Positions 37,509-50,900 of a stretch of DNA of 64,000 nt are shown in pieces (positions within the stretch are counted from its first letter, which is position 1; each line of letters begins with the position of its first letter). The notes beneath the pieces were generated by a model. The model did no database searches. It saw only the letters and a list, made by a program, of their open reading frames with translations, and was not told where the DNA came from. A program made the translations under genes and the position numbers. The DNA comes from Davidsoniella eucalypti. Lineage: Eukaryota > Ascomycota > Sordariomycetes > Microascales > Ceratocystidaceae. The stretch covers positions 62,001-126,000 of the forward strand of contig RMBW01000020.1 of assembly GCA_004009845.1 (NCBI GenBank). The letters run 5' to 3'.

Positions 37509-37516
37509 TTTATATA
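37509..37516 (-). promoter_or_regulatory. TATA box of the Gly-Gly-X miniprotein gene
   Basis: TATATAAA on the minus strand lies about 180 bp upstream of the start codon at 37332. It is followed by a leader poor in G and rich in C, T and A, as for other genes in the window. Confidence 0.5.
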
Positions 37517-38175
37517 AACTTTACGAGCCAAGCGAACAGGAATATAGACAAGACGATGTTGATAGAGTGTCGTGGAACGTCAGTGTAGCGTTCAATCATG
37601 AGCGATCGGCACGGAAGGCACTCGATTTGCTTGGCTTTCTCAACTGGCCGAGCATATAGGAGCTCGACTCATAACATGGGATGATGAGGCAGAGCAAAAT
37701 AGAGTGGTATCCGCAGCAGCTCGAGCCCACCCTGGGATGTTCGTTTTGTCGGGCTTAAGCTAGTTGACTGTAGGTTCGATTGTCCGCCCTTTAATTCATG
37801 CATTAGTATGTACGCTCCAAGTCTTAAGTCATGGAGTAAAACCCCTAGTCTAGCTGAACATGCCCCGCTGCGGTTCCTTTATTACGTGGACATGCCACTT
37901 TCACGCCCTCACTAGGCCGCTTTCGATACTCAGCTCCAAGAAGCTTCGTCAGCACTTTTTGTTCCTACAGAACCGTAGGTAGGAAAGAGGAGGCAGGCTT
38001 GAGAATACACGTACTTTTTGTCCGCATAGATTATAGACGTCATGGTATCATGGCTTCACCAGCATTCGGTACAGAAATGTCCCAGGTCCAGCATGTTTAT
38101 TCATGTATTTACATTATGTACATGTACAATTTCATATTGCTCATAGTTAGCGTCATAGTCTAGCCAGTCTCTACA

Positions 38176-38593
38176 CTATTGTCGCCTCCCCGCCTCCCGA
38201 TATTCCTCCAGACGAACTATCTTCAAACTATGAAGCTTAGCTAAAACCCGGCGAGGAAGAGAATCAAAGCCTGAATACCCGTAAAGCCTAATGTGCCGAG
38301 CTAACTGTTCCTGTGATGGCGCCTTAAGCCCTGGAATGCCATAAGTTTCGCCGTCTGTGTTTGTTCTAGGCCACATAATCAAAAGAAAGAATGATGTGTA
38401 TTCGCAAGATCCAACTCAGAGACTAGTCCAGTCCTGTATATGCCCGTTTTCTCCATTGCAGTACCATGTCCTAATAGCCCAAATGATGTATCTCAAACAC
38501 TTGTCTTTATCATCCCCCAGGGCCACCGCCGCCTCAAGGACCGTAGCCACCACCTTGATGGCGACGTCCTTCGCATAAGAGTTTGATACACAT
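38176..38593 (-). other. Possible small gene or remnant
   Basis: On the minus strand, a promoter-like leader with a CTTTATAACC box near 38680 precedes an ATG at 38593. It opens only 19 codons, ending GGGYGP and a stop at 38534. Further on, a 68-codon frame (38382-38176) has a protein-like composition (LARHIRLYGYSGFDSLPRRV). I could not join the two with good splice signals in phase. It may be a small gene with unrecognised introns, a degraded gene, or chance. Confidence 0.25.
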
Positions 38594-41500
38594 GCTTATA
38601 AGTGCAGTGAAAAAAAAAGTAAAAAAGAGATGCAGTGTAGGAGTGGGTTGAAAACGGCTCGTTCAATTGTTTGCAATAAGGTTATAAAGCGAGATTGATA
38701 AGAGGTTGGAATGGCAAGGTAGTAGCTTGTATGTGATTATGTGTGAAAGTAGAGGCTATCGTGTTTGATAATAAAACAATGTAAACAAGAAACAAGCCGG
38801 GTATCTTCTAGACGGAGTATGAATCATATCTTGAAATTTAACTAGGTCATGAAAGACAACCAAGATCACCAAAGGATTGTTTAGGTATGAAGGCTATGAT
38901 AGCATCAACGACAATACAAAATTTGATCCAAGAAAACCTACCAGCAACACCACAATCCATAGCTTGGGATCATGATGATGATGGACGTGTGTATTGGCGT
39001 CAGTTTGGTAGGCAGTTGCATATATTGTCGCTAAGCCTCTTTATGTAATCCCTGCCTCGAGGATAAATACGTCGTTACGAAGATGGTCAACCATAGGATA
39101 GGTAGCAAAAAGTCCATACACGTGCTTTAGCCATATTGAGATACTCCGTCGAGCTGAGCTAGTATTATTCCCAGAGTCAGCTTCAAGATTATAATATCTT
39201 GAGAAAATAGAGAAAATGACGGTACATCTACACTACGTACGTAAAAGTGGATCCACTACTCCATCGCCTACCGGAGCACGTTTGGTACCACAAATTGACA
39301 AGCCCCACTTATTGACATCTTGGCGAATCGGCAGTTTGTGCCTGACTAAGGTGCCGATTCTTGGCACATGGTATGTCACGTGTTTAATACAGAGTGGTTG
39401 AATCTAAGGGTTAATCGCGATACCAAGTACCTAGTATTGTGGGAATTTTTACATCTGATGCACTAACATGATGTCTACAAGTATATGATCTATCATTATA
39501 AGATATACCTATGATATTATATTAAGATCGAGAGCTTATATAGCAAATGATAGTACAAATATAATGAGCTGTTAGAAATTAGTTTCACTGTTGGTTCGGA
39601 AGCTATGGAAAAATGGACTCGCACTTAACATTAACCGAAGGACGTGATGGCTCCATAGATACTGACCTAATAACGTAGTAGCTCCATAAGATAAATGAAT
39701 TAAAAAAAATAAAAAATAACGTAGTAACTTATTGGTTAAATTTTGGAAAATAGATAACGTGTAGTATAACTTAGAAACAAAGAAAGTGTTGAACAGTAGG
39801 TAGACGTAAAATAAGCCATGTAATTAAAAAGAAACAACTTACTTGCAACATAGAACGATGACGAACTAAGAAAACCATGTTAGACTAGATATATATATAT
39901 TTGCAGGACTGATACCCAATAGTAGCATCTGTAAAGAGAAATCACATAGTTCGTTGATTGAGACATACAGTGCAACAGATACACGGAGCCACATTGTTGA
40001 TATAGAGTATAGATTTAATAGGTGCTCTTAGATTTAGATACATATCTAGGTCTCTACAATGCGAAAGCTGCTGAAAATAGAGATAAATATACCAATCTTG
40101 ATCTTAGTGCTTTAGTGTTCTAGTGTGAGCTACATATGTATCCTGGGTTTAGCCATTCGTGTAACTACATAGTAAACGATGTGATAATGAGCAGAAATGA
40201 GCATACTTGATGTTCTAAAGAACTAAGCACCATACATGAAAATACCTATTGTGGCTAAATAAATACATGGCGATTGCAACATCGGGAGTGTATACAGATA
40301 CAAATATACGCTGGTTTTATTTGTAGTATAACATCTGTTGTTTTTACAACCACCTACCTACATTTGAAGAACAAAGCTTTGCTTCGCAACACGTGACTAA
40401 ATTCGTATGCATATAAGCAGAAACCCCGGTAACTAAATCTTCACGATAGTACGAGCACTGTAAGCCTCGATATTGTCATATGCAGTATATTGTACATATA
40501 TCTGACCACCCCGGCCGACATCAATGATTGGCTATGTTCTAGCGAATAGCAGTCTGTATAGAGTCTTCTAAGCGCCCTGTGTTCCTAGGATTTACTGGGC
40601 ATCCCCGCTCCCATGCAACCTTGACTAGTGAAGTCGTACTTGGCAATAAACGATGAGTTGAAGTTGAAGTTGAAGTTGCAACTCAAATTCTTCACGGAAA
40701 AAGTACATGATTAAAAATAGAAACAATCTTAGCAGGCCAAGAGAAACCCTAATTTGTGAATGTTGCAATTGCTCTTGGTGGCCTAGAAGAGGAGAAGAAG
40801 AAAACTTATATTCTGCTACTACGAAGAAAGGACGTCTTTTAGGCTCTTCGCATGTGAGCAAATTGGGCGTTTACTTATGCTGCTACGCAAAATAATCTTC
40901 AGCCAAAGCCCCTGTCAGACAAGGCACTGACAGAGCTAGATTTGGAACCTATAATGGCAAAATTGACAGGCCATCATACAATTACAGTGGACTTGGATAG
41001 TTGGCCTGCCATTCTTCACGAAGTTGATTCTTCATTGAAGCCCAGCAACCCCAAACGTGGCATTTCTGTTCCAGTTTTTGGGGACATCAGGCCCACAAGG
41101 CATTGAGTAAGCTTGCTTACAACGTACTTTCATCGTCACTTTTATATTGAGTCTTTGTCTATCATTCCCTTCTTTGGTAATTAGCAATTACCAGACATTG
41201 ATCTGCCATGAGGAACTTAGCGAAGTATTTGTATGCAAATATGCCAAGACAATTGCCCGTCTATCACTTCTTGTGACCCCGCTATACAACACTTAGACAT
41301 ACAACATACGCAATTGTCGCCACGGATTCTCTTCATCTCTCTTGTTCATTCTGCTCGGATCTCTTGTTGCCGAAGGAGCCACTGCTAGTACGTTGCAACA
41401 TATAGATCGAATCAACTACGAAAATTCACACTCAAGAATGCTACCGCGGTAAGCCCTGGTCGGCAAGTTTGCATCCAGGAGGTTTCTTTGGTACATATAT

Positions 41501-42937
41501 TGTATAGCGTAGTGCTTAGCCCCTCATTGTACTCTTCGGTGCCCTAGCTCGCTTTCCGGAATTTCCTTCGTACCACGCCCTTTTAATAGTCTTATCACAG
41601 TGATATTGTGACTAGTTGTACACGCGGGTTCTAAAATAATACATTTTGTGATTCAGAGTCGTAAGACGATCTGTTGGACCGACATCGCCTAGTATTTGGT
41701 ATACGCTTGATGTGTATATAGTAGTAGTAGAGTAGCACTTCGCAGTTCCGTTGCCATCCTTAATCTCAACTTCACAGGTTGGCTATAAGCACTTCGCGCC
41801 CTCAAGGCCCTTCTGGATGGCCCTTGGCGTGCTTGGCAGCAACGACGTTAGAGAATCGCAATATCTCACTGGTCGGCCTGGTAAAAGAGCTAGGCGAAAT
41901 GATGCTAATTATATAACAAAGTTCTGATGTATCTGCAAAACCCCCATATGCATATAGCACGTATAAGTGCGTTGTAGCTACGATCACATTGTATATAGCC
42001 TTACTATCGCAAACAACGATGAATAACGCCTTGACGGACTAATTGCACTTCAGGATGCTGAGCCGAGATTTGGCGAAGCGCTGGCTATTGGATCTTGTAG
42101 CCGCTGGTCCAACCCATGTCAATGCCTGCCTTGTTCTTCCTTTTCCTATGGCTCCATGCATAGCGGATGGAAAACCCAGCTAAACTTCCTAGTAGTGTAG
42201 TACTTGGCAGTAAAAACGACTGAAGTAAAGTAACATCTTCTGTTCATACTAGCTGAATGGGTTGCTGTAAGCCAAGGGCTGACTCTTCGGAGGATATGTA
42301 ATCATGTGTTAGTACATACTAGACCGGGTGCTGAGTGTACAAATATAGCTATTTTTTGCTGGTTTCTGCAATGGCTAGCCAGTCAGCATGCTAGAGTCGT
42401 AATACAGGCCCAAAATAGAGGCTCGTTGTATAGTCGAATGAGAAAGTCAGATTCGCTACGATGCCATATCTATATGTAGCTATAAGACTAGCCGCCAGCC
42501 CGCTTTACCTTTTTAACCACGGACTGTAGTACTGTTGTTGCTCTTGCTTGTTCTCTATAAGTCGCGCTCTAACATTTTTGTCTATATCTTGGCTTTCATA
42601 TACTAAAGCACTCACACAAATATCGCTTCCATTTACCGTCGACATATCACGAGAGAGACTCGATACCGCAACTACAACTAGCTACTGTTCTATTGCAATA
42701 CGAATATCTGCAGCCTTCCCTTTTTAGTTTCGGCAGGATATCCGTAGATATCCTACATCTTCAGTTATATCCTTTTAAATGTCACATCCGACTTCATACT
42801 AGCAACATACGGAAACGGCACTACGACTCGAATCACCCTTCCATTACTGGCGACTACCAACAAAGCAGAAGACCCTGCCTGCTCAATCACGTTTAATCAC
42901 ACTGCGCACAACAAGACTACTACTGCCACCACCTGAA

Positions 42938-43835
42938 ATGTTCTCATCACTCGTCACCACCTTATTATCGGCTTCGCTGGCTTCTGCCCACATCTTGCTT
43001 ACCTATCCGGGCTCACGCGGGTCAAGTTTTGTGACAAACGATACGTTTCCCTATGGCATGCAATGGACCTATCCATGTACGTATTCTGCCCAACTACGCC
43101 TTCTCGTGCTTTATTATGGTAGCATTCATTGCCAGCGTATGACAAGGCTAACATGTTCTCTCACTCAAAGGCGGCGGTATCCCACTATCCAGTAACCGCA
43201 CATACTGGGCAACATCCGGCGGCACCATTTCTTTCCAGCCCGGCTGGTTCTCCGGCCATGCCTCGGCGTTGCTATATATCAACATCGGCCTCGACTCGGC
43301 AGGTCCCGATGGCGGCCCCATGAACTTCACAAATCAGCTCGTCGGTCCCTTCGAACTACAAGGGCCTTCGAACAGTCCTTTCCCAGGCACGATGTGCCTT
43401 CCTGACGTTAAAATCCCGGCGTCGCTCAACGTCTCAGCAGGCATGAACGCCTCACTTCAGGTGGTCGAGCTGGCAACTCACGGCGCATCACTTTTCGCTG
43501 TACGTTTTCTTCTTCTCGCTAGGAGCTATCCTACGGAGAAACAAGTCCCTCGTGAAACTAACAATATTTTCTGCTTGTAGTGCTCAGATATCACGTTTGT
43601 CGAACCCGGAGACACGCGTATTCCCCCGCTTAACGATTCTATTTGCTTCAACAACACCGACTTTGGCTTTGGTGACGTCTACAGTGTCACTACCAGTGAA
43701 GCTTCGCCTGTCAACGGCAGTGCTAGAACGAGTGCTGCTGTGTCTTCACAGCGGTTTATTTCAAGTAACATGTTGGGCTGGTCAGTGTCTGGGTCAATGG
43801 TCATGTTAGCGGCCGGTCTAATAGAACTGCTGTAA
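42938..43835 (+). CDS. BIM1-like (X325) GPI-anchored copper-binding protein
   Basis: The exons are 42938-43076, 43171-43499 and 43581-43835, giving 240 residues. A signal peptide (residues 1-17, ending ASA) would leave His18 as the mature N-terminus in HILLTYPGSRG. This is the hallmark of the lytic-polysaccharide-monooxygenase-like X325/BIM1 family, where the N-terminal His forms a copper-binding His brace. A second candidate ligand is the His in WFSGHASALL. Paired Cys residues, several N-glycosylation sites (NVSAGMNAS, NNTDF) and CSDITF/CFNNTDFGFGDVYS blocks fit the family. The C-terminus is Ser-rich and ends in a hydrophobic tail, predicting a GPI anchor. BIM1 in Cryptococcus takes part in copper uptake at the cell surface; other members are of unknown role and are not thought to be oxidases. 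Family assignment is good, role inferred. It converges on the Ost1 gene. Confidence 0.8.
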
Positions 43836-44703
43836 TGGAGTCCTTGTTATAAATTGCTTTCTGTTTGCTTTGTTATAGTTGAATTCCTTTTTTATAAAAA
43901 ATCGCGATTTGATAGAAAAAATCTGAATATGAGTAGCTAATGATGTTAGTGATATACTTCGTAGGTAGCTATTTTTCCATGTACCTAAGCCCTTTTTCTG
44001 TATATATTTCGCGTTTAATTTAAAAACATACATGCTATAGCAAATCTACAGATCCTCAACATGGTAATGGATCATCAGGTATTTCCAGACTATGTAGATC
44101 ACCAAGTTATGAAAGAAACCAAGGTTTCATTAGACGCCTCGAAAACTAGAGTAAGAGCAATATATTACCCTAACCCTACCATAACACTTGGCAAACTTCC
44201 TAATCACATACGGCTTTATTGGAAACACGTCTGTTGACACGATTGCCTTTTGGGTTGTTTTAATTTTTATATTCCAGATAGCGGTAATAGCTAGAAGTGA
44301 TATGATACAGAGTCCCCATTTGACCATGCCAACAATAAATAGTAGAATAGACACAAGAAAAGATAAACACAGAGTAATAAACCGCCCGGAAAACTGGAGC
44401 GGTAACAGGTGACAGGACGATGAAAAAAACAGGAAAGCAAGTAGAAACAAACAAGAAACACAAATGCTTTATATCTTGCCAGGCATGTAAGTATCGAACA
44501 GTCCGCAAACCTGTCACTAAAACAGCCACTAGCACTGCGGATCAAAGCCTGTCTTGGCTACGGTTGTATATAGTGCGACACAGAATAGAAGGAAAAAAAA
44601 AAAAGAGTACCACCCTCTAAAGTATACGACTGCTATTGTCTTGATTCTTCGTTTTTATGAAAAACAGGGTGCGCCATTTTTTATGTGACAATTGATACAC
44701 CAT
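43836..44703. other. Convergent intergenic region
   Basis: This is AT-rich DNA between the BIM1-like (+) and Ost1 (-) stop codons. Open frames on both strands near 44130-44620 have hydrophobic or low-complexity products without gene signals and are not called. Confidence 0.6.
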
Positions 44704-46364
44704 TTAAGCCTTCTTGGAGGTCTTGGCAAAGCTGAGATCAATGGAGGTCACGATGTAGGCAGCTACGAACAAGCCAAGGAAGCTGCTGAACACAACGATA
44801 GGCTTGCGGAGGGCAGAGATGATAGAGTAATCGTAAGCAATAATTAGCTGGCGGTCCCGGAGGTCGTCAACTAGGTTCTCAGCCTTGATGATGACTGCAG
44901 TGCGACCAACAGTATCCAAGTAGGTCTTGACCTTGGTCACGGTAGACTCAGCAATGGAAGAAGAAGGAATGGTGGTGTAGTAGCGAACGTTTCTATGATA
45001 TCTTGTTAGTTATTTGTGCCCATGGAGAATAGGGATACGTTTTGGGAATTAGCTTACTTAGCACCCTCGGGAAGAAGGACCTGAACATTGACTTCTCTGT
45101 ACTCGATACCCTCAGGTTGCTTGGGACCATCGAATAGAGGAACGCTTAGGACATAGCCGCCATCGGCGCTGTTGCGTAGGAAGTTGCTAGCATCGGAGTT
45201 CCAGCCGATAGTGAAGGGGTACTTCCAACCACCGAAGATAGGATAGCGGGGCTTAGCCAGGAGTAGAGCCTCGCGGGAGTTAGAGCGGAAGTGAGAAGTT
45301 GTTACGTTGCCAACGACATCAGTGTAGTAGGCATCGACACTGCCCACGGGAAGGCTGAAGGTGAGCTCCTTGGCAGCGTAGGTCTCGGGGCGCATGTACA
45401 CAGCAGTAGCCCACTTGACACGGTTGAAGAGAGAAGACAGGTTGGCGCCGCGGTGGTATAGGTCGTAGTGCTCCTCAAAGGCGATGTTGCCACCCCAGTG
45501 GCTGACCTCGACGTCACGATTAAGGGTCTTGACGTGCAAGACAGGCTTAGTGAAGTCGTAGCGCACACTGGCTGGCAGAGTTGAACCGGCAGGCAGAGAA
45601 GAGAAGGGACCATAGGTCAACTTAGTGCCGGCCAGGTTGGTAGAACCCTCAATCTGGGTAAAGTCGGGGATCTTGGGTGAAGGGAACTTCAACTCGGTCT
45701 TCTGCTTAGCGGTGACGTAGGGCGACAGAATGTGAGCGCTGAAGTCGTACTTGAGGTATTGGCGGTCATCCTGATCGATCTGCGCGGGCAGAGGTCTGAA
45801 GGCCTTCAGGATGTTGAAGGTAATGCCAAGGGTAGCCTGGCTGCCAGCGGCCAGAGGAGTCGGGAACTTGACTTGGTAGTATTGGACGGCGCTATAGAAG
45901 GGAAGGGAGCAAATGTCAGCTTGAGGAATGAAAGTGATGTCTCAGTGAGACGTTGCGACTAGCAAGAACTGAAGTTTGACAGGTGAGGAAACAGCAATGC
46001 CGATTACTTACTTGGCAGCATTGTACTCAACGGGAACAACGACGAATGGAGCGTCAGCGTCGGCGTTATTCTTGTACTTGACCTCGACACCGCCAATGTT
46101 GGCGAACTCAGCGGCGTCAAAAGCCAGGAAGTACTCGTCCTGGGGAGTCTTCGCGATGTTCTCGACATTGACGTTCAATGTCTCGCGGGCGTAATTCTTC
46201 TCTAGCGATAAAATGCGCACCATATTGGCGTTCTTGAAAACAGCGGGAGGCGTGAACGTGGCCGGCAGTTCAACCTTGACCCTGGAGGCGACGATGTCAG
46301 CGCTAGCAGTGGCGCCGGCCACTAGCAGACTGACGACGGCCGAGTAGATGGCTAACGGCTTCAT
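44704..46364 (-). CDS. ost1: Oligosaccharyltransferase alpha subunit (ribophorin I)
   Basis: The exons on the minus strand are 46364-46012, 45891-45058 and 44992-44704, giving 491 residues, close to yeast Ost1 (476). A signal peptide spans about residues 1-21 and is followed by the lumenal ribophorin I domain. Signatures include YARETLNVNVENIAK, VQYYQVKFPTPL, VSHWGGNIAFEEHYDLYHRG and FGGWKYPFTIGW. A C-terminal transmembrane helix lies at about 460-480 (IVVFSSFLGLFVAAYIV), followed by a short Lys-rich cytosolic tail ending KTSKKA. Ost1 is an essential subunit of the ER oligosaccharyltransferase complex, which transfers the lipid-linked glycan to Asn residues of nascent proteins. Introns are 120 bp and 65 bp with consensus donors. 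The gene is a single-copy housekeeping type, and nothing about it is unusual. Confidence 0.95.
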
Positions 46365-47931
46365 TGTGTTGTTTGTGGTTGAAGTATATAGAGGATGACG
46401 ATCCTAACTGTAGAGGAAGAACGAATGGAAGGGTTGCGGCTCAAGTTAGATCAAAGCTTCTGAGCCCAAGGAAAAATAAGAACAAGAGAAAGTGTCCAGT
46501 TCAAGACAAGAATAGGACAACAAAGAAGCAACAGAAAAACAGCGAAGAAAGTGATGACGAGGCTTGAGCTTGCTTGGACTGGCGCATCTGAAGCTCTAGA
46601 AAAGCATACGTTGCTGGATTTAGGATACACGAATGCTTAGACCCACTAACTAGACCCAAGAAGGGATTTGATACTTGGTCAACTTAAGTTACTTAACATG
46701 AACAATTGTTAGTGCTTAGTACCTAGTTGGACTTTAGCGAATGGAAGGAAGCTTTGCGCTGCTGGCCTTTATTAACCCTGGCCCGGCCAACCCCAAAGTG
46801 TCCTGAGTTTGCCAGCTGTTCTGAAACAAACGCATCTGCGCCACGTTGTTTGAGCGTCTGTGGCGCTAGCGGGATGATAGTGGCGTCGGTCGTTTTGGTC
46901 CTTTGCTCTTGTGTTTTTTTGATTTACATGTACTTTCTTTTGCTTGTCCTGCTGACCATCAGATCCTGCTTGTGCATGCCGGACCACATAGTGGAGCGAT
47001 CCCATTAAGCACTATTCGATCTTTTGGTGGGAGCTCCAGAAGAGCCTCAAACTGGGCGGTCGATAACAATATCAAGGCGGTTGTGCGTCAGTGTGTTGCG
47101 ATAATATGGCGTTTTTCGGCAAGGCGAAAGGCCTCGGCGCTATTTTGTCGAGTGACTGGAATAGTAGAAAGGGCTCTTAGGTTCTTATCCGAAGAATTTA
47201 CTATATAAAGAGCCATGATGGCCTGTCTTAGCGATATGGCGGTCACCCCGCTCTCTCTCGTGAGATCGAATAAGCATGTCATATCAGGCCAGCTACTGAT
47301 GACAGCTACTCATGGTGACATGACAGTTGTAAACACACTGGCACGACAACTGAGCCAACGCTGTAGCTCTCATGTTAAGTGTCCCAAAAAATCCCATGAT
47401 GACCCCGTAGAGTGTATAAAGACGTCATAGCATCCGCCTCCCTTGTACACAGACAGCCCTGGAAATCGAAGCTTAAAGCACGCAAGCATACAAAGCAGCC
47501 CACTTTGTGTGTCTTGGTGATTGACTCCCTGGCACGCACATGCTCTTGGTTTCTCCGGCTGGCGGAATAGAGACTTTTTATGGCCCATTAGATAGGATCA
47601 AGAAGACAGGAGACCTGGGGTTTTGAGACACTATATAGAGCCTAGAGCTACCCACTCGACTGGCTCCTCAGGGCGGAGAAATTCCCCTCCAGAATCGACG
47701 AGCTATATCTAGCTACATATCAGCATTTTTGACTATTATAAGCCTAAGGCTGAGGAATGTTCCTAGGCGCTCCCAGCTGCCTTTTTGAATCTCCCCACCA
47801 ACCAACCTCGCATTCTCGTGCTTGGATTTTTCACCTTACGCATCAACTTTCATTGGAGATCTTTATTGCTGCTTGCTTCTACAACATCTGATCTATCATC
47901 CCGTCGTATCAAACGCCACTCACACATCAAA
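46365..47931. other. Divergent intergenic region between ost1 and hexokinase
   Basis: Both 5' ends face this interval. No gene is recognised. The last 150 bases, from about 47780, form a C/T/A-rich leader ending in CAAAATGG at the hexokinase start. Confidence 0.6.
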
Positions 47932-50900
47932 ATGGTCGGTCTTGGTGCTCGTCCGGTCCCCGAACGTAAAGGTACGTACTCAGAATTTACTGTACACTTC
48001 CATTGTGCACTCTTTTATACGTTGGACACACATGTTGCACACGCGTGCGAGGTCGGCTCTTGTCAGGCATAGCCTTTCTATCCCGTCTGCTCCTTATCCT
48101 GCCTGCTCTTTATGCTGCTTACTCGCCATGCCACCTACTATCTTCATTCTATTCTTCCATTGGCTCCCCGCCATACCAAGTATCCCTACACAATGCATGG
48201 GTTGTCGTGCAGAATCTTTCGATGCTGGATAGTGGTTCCGAGATGCGCCTATTCTGCTGCGCTCTAAATCTGGAGGTTTCCCTTTCCACATCAGCCGATC
48301 AGTCCTCAACCACGTAAAAAAAGCACCAAGAATCTGAGATAACATCCTCCCTTGCCTTCCCTCTTCCTCCTAAGAAGCTAGAATGTTCTGCTGTTGGGCA
48401 CTGCTTACACTCCGTCTGCGTCGTTGCCCGGGCTTATCTAGCAAAGTTTTTCCCAATTAGGCTGCGTGGGCAGGTCCAAGCCGTGCAAGATCTGGTTGTT
48501 CAAGTATCCAAATTGTAGTTCCACTAGCCCAACAGAAAGCCCATATCAACTAGCACCCGTAGATGAAACAGACATCGAGAAAACAACCCGCCACAGACGC
48601 TTTTTGCATGAGAAGATGAGATTGCACAGCAATATACCGTCTACCTAGTTGTCGCTAATGCATACCAAGCGGGCTCCTCATTAGCCAAGCTAGCTGATAG
48701 CTGTCGTCTCTAAGCGGGCTTAGAACTCTGTCTCCCCGCCATCGCAATATCATGGTTTTCCGACTTTGGCTACGGACTTGGCCTATGGCGGAAGTCCAAG
48801 ACTAGGCAAAACTCCCCCTTCCAAGCTCTGAGACGATGTCTCTTGGCTTACTAGCTTTCTTTTTAGAACCCCTTATGAAAACCACACCAGGATGTCTTTA
48901 CTGCCATGAGTAGGCACGCTATAAATACACAATGTACGGATACACAAACTGCGCTCTCAGCCGCCAAGAGCATTGAAAGTATTTGAAGCACCACAAGGTC
49001 TTTTACTTCTAGAGGCCACGAGCTCCTTTTGATATATCCATTTGTTTCCCCAGATCCAACCAAATCCTGTTTAGCCAATCATTTACCGCTAATATCTCGG
49101 TTGTTGGGCGCAACTGCCTCCATTCACATATATCCACCACCAATATTCTATTCAGACTAGTAGTTTCCTGAATAGTTTAGCTGTGCCTAACTCAACGACA
49201 ATATTTCTTTCTTTCCCCTTGATATTTTTCCCTTTCCCTTTCCTCTTTCCAACTTATTCCATTACTTTACTCTATCAAAAAGAAACAAACCATCAACATC
49301 ACATCAAACATCTGTCGTCTTTTCATCGCCGCAAACACTGGCTTTAGTTTCGTCTCATCTATATTTTTTCCATCCTCTCTGAGAAAGTGCCCAGATCGGC
49401 CCTATCCATCTAGCCCATCATGGTCTGCCTTGATGATTTGGAATCCCATATCCCCGCGGATCACACTATCGCACCGGCCACGAAAGCCAAGTCTTATCAT
49501 CACGAGGGCAAGCCAATCTTGCAAAGCTAAAAGCATACATGGGGTTACAATAACTAACTTTCCGACTCTAATTAGGTTCGTTGGCCGATGTTCCCCAGAA
49601 TTTGCTGGAACAGGTGAAGCACCTGGAGGAAATCTTCTACTGCGATACTGCCAAGCTTAAACAGATCACCGACCACTTCATTAGTGAATTGAACAAGGGT
49701 ATGTTGTATCACTAGCTACTGTTAACCTACCTCAACATCGTCGAAATTCTAATCTCATCCATATCATACAGGTCTATCTGTTGAGGGTGGTAGCATTGTA
49801 AGTTCAAGTTCATACGTAAGATATCACTGATGCGCTTATCACTAACATGATCCTAGCCCATGAACCCTACCTGGGTCATGAACATGCCCACTGGCCACGA
49901 GACCGGCACTTTTCTCGCTCTGGACATGGGTGGCACCAACCTGCGTGTGTGCCAGATCACCCTGACTGAGCAAAAGTCCGAATTTGACATCATTCAGTCC
50001 AAGTACCGCATGCCCGAAGAGCTGAAGACTGGTGATAAGGAAGAGCTGTGGGACTACATTGCCGACTGCATAAACCAGTTCATTGAGACCCACCATGGGG
50101 ACTGCTCCAAGATGGAGAAGTTGGCTCTGGGTTTCACTTTCTCCTACCCCGCTGAGCAGAACTACATCGATCAGGGTGTTCTGCAGCGTTGGACTAAAGG
50201 CTTCGACATTGCTGGTGTCGAAGGCGAGAACGTCGTCCCCATGTTTGAGGCTGCTCTAGAGCGCCGTGTAATTCTCTCCGAATCTTCGTTAGAACCCAGA
50301 AAGGAAACCCCATACTAACAACATTCCATAGGGTGTCCCCATCAAATTGTCTGCCCTGATTAACGATACCACTGGAACCCTGGTTGCTTCCGCTTACACC
50401 GACCCCAAGATGAAGCTAGGCTGCATCTTCGGTACCGGTTGCAACGCCGCCTACATTGACAAGTGCGGCAACATCCCCAAGCTAGCCCACCACAACCTAC
50501 CTGCTGATATGCCCATGGCTATCAACTGCGAGTGGGGTGCGTTTGACAACGAGCACGCTGTTCTCCCTCGTACCAAGTACGACATTCAGATCGACAACGA
50601 TTCGCCCCGCCCTAACCAGCAGGCCTTCGAGAAAATGATCTCGGGTCTGTACCTGGGTGAGATTTTCCGCCTACTGATTGTCGACCTGCACGAAAACGGC
50701 CCGGCCAAGATTTTCTCTGGCCAAGACATCTCTGCTCTGACCAAGCCTTACACTCTGGATGCTTCTTTCCTATCTGCTGTTGAGGAGTAAGTGCACTATC
50801 TACCTACATGGAAATCTCGACTTGAGATGAGATACTAGGAGAGCTAATGCTAACAAAATATAATTTAGGGATCCCTTCGAGAACCTTCAGGAGACCTATG

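Larger units (their letters stand above)
37333..42937. other. Second long AT-rich gene-free interval
   Basis: The first 200 bases are the leader and TATA box of the miniprotein gene. Two weak minus-strand frames lie at 38176-38593 (separate entry). From about 39400 to 40400 the DNA is strongly AT-rich with no open frames. A short (GTTGAA)n tract lies at about 40656-40677. The final 300 bases are a C/A/T-rich leader of the BIM1-like gene. Confidence 0.55.

Noticed and set aside
37002..37531. Alternative frames through the Gly-Gly-X repeat on both strands
   Set aside because: Repeats with a period that is a multiple of three stay open in several frames. Only the frame starting at 37332 has a strong start context right after the leader.
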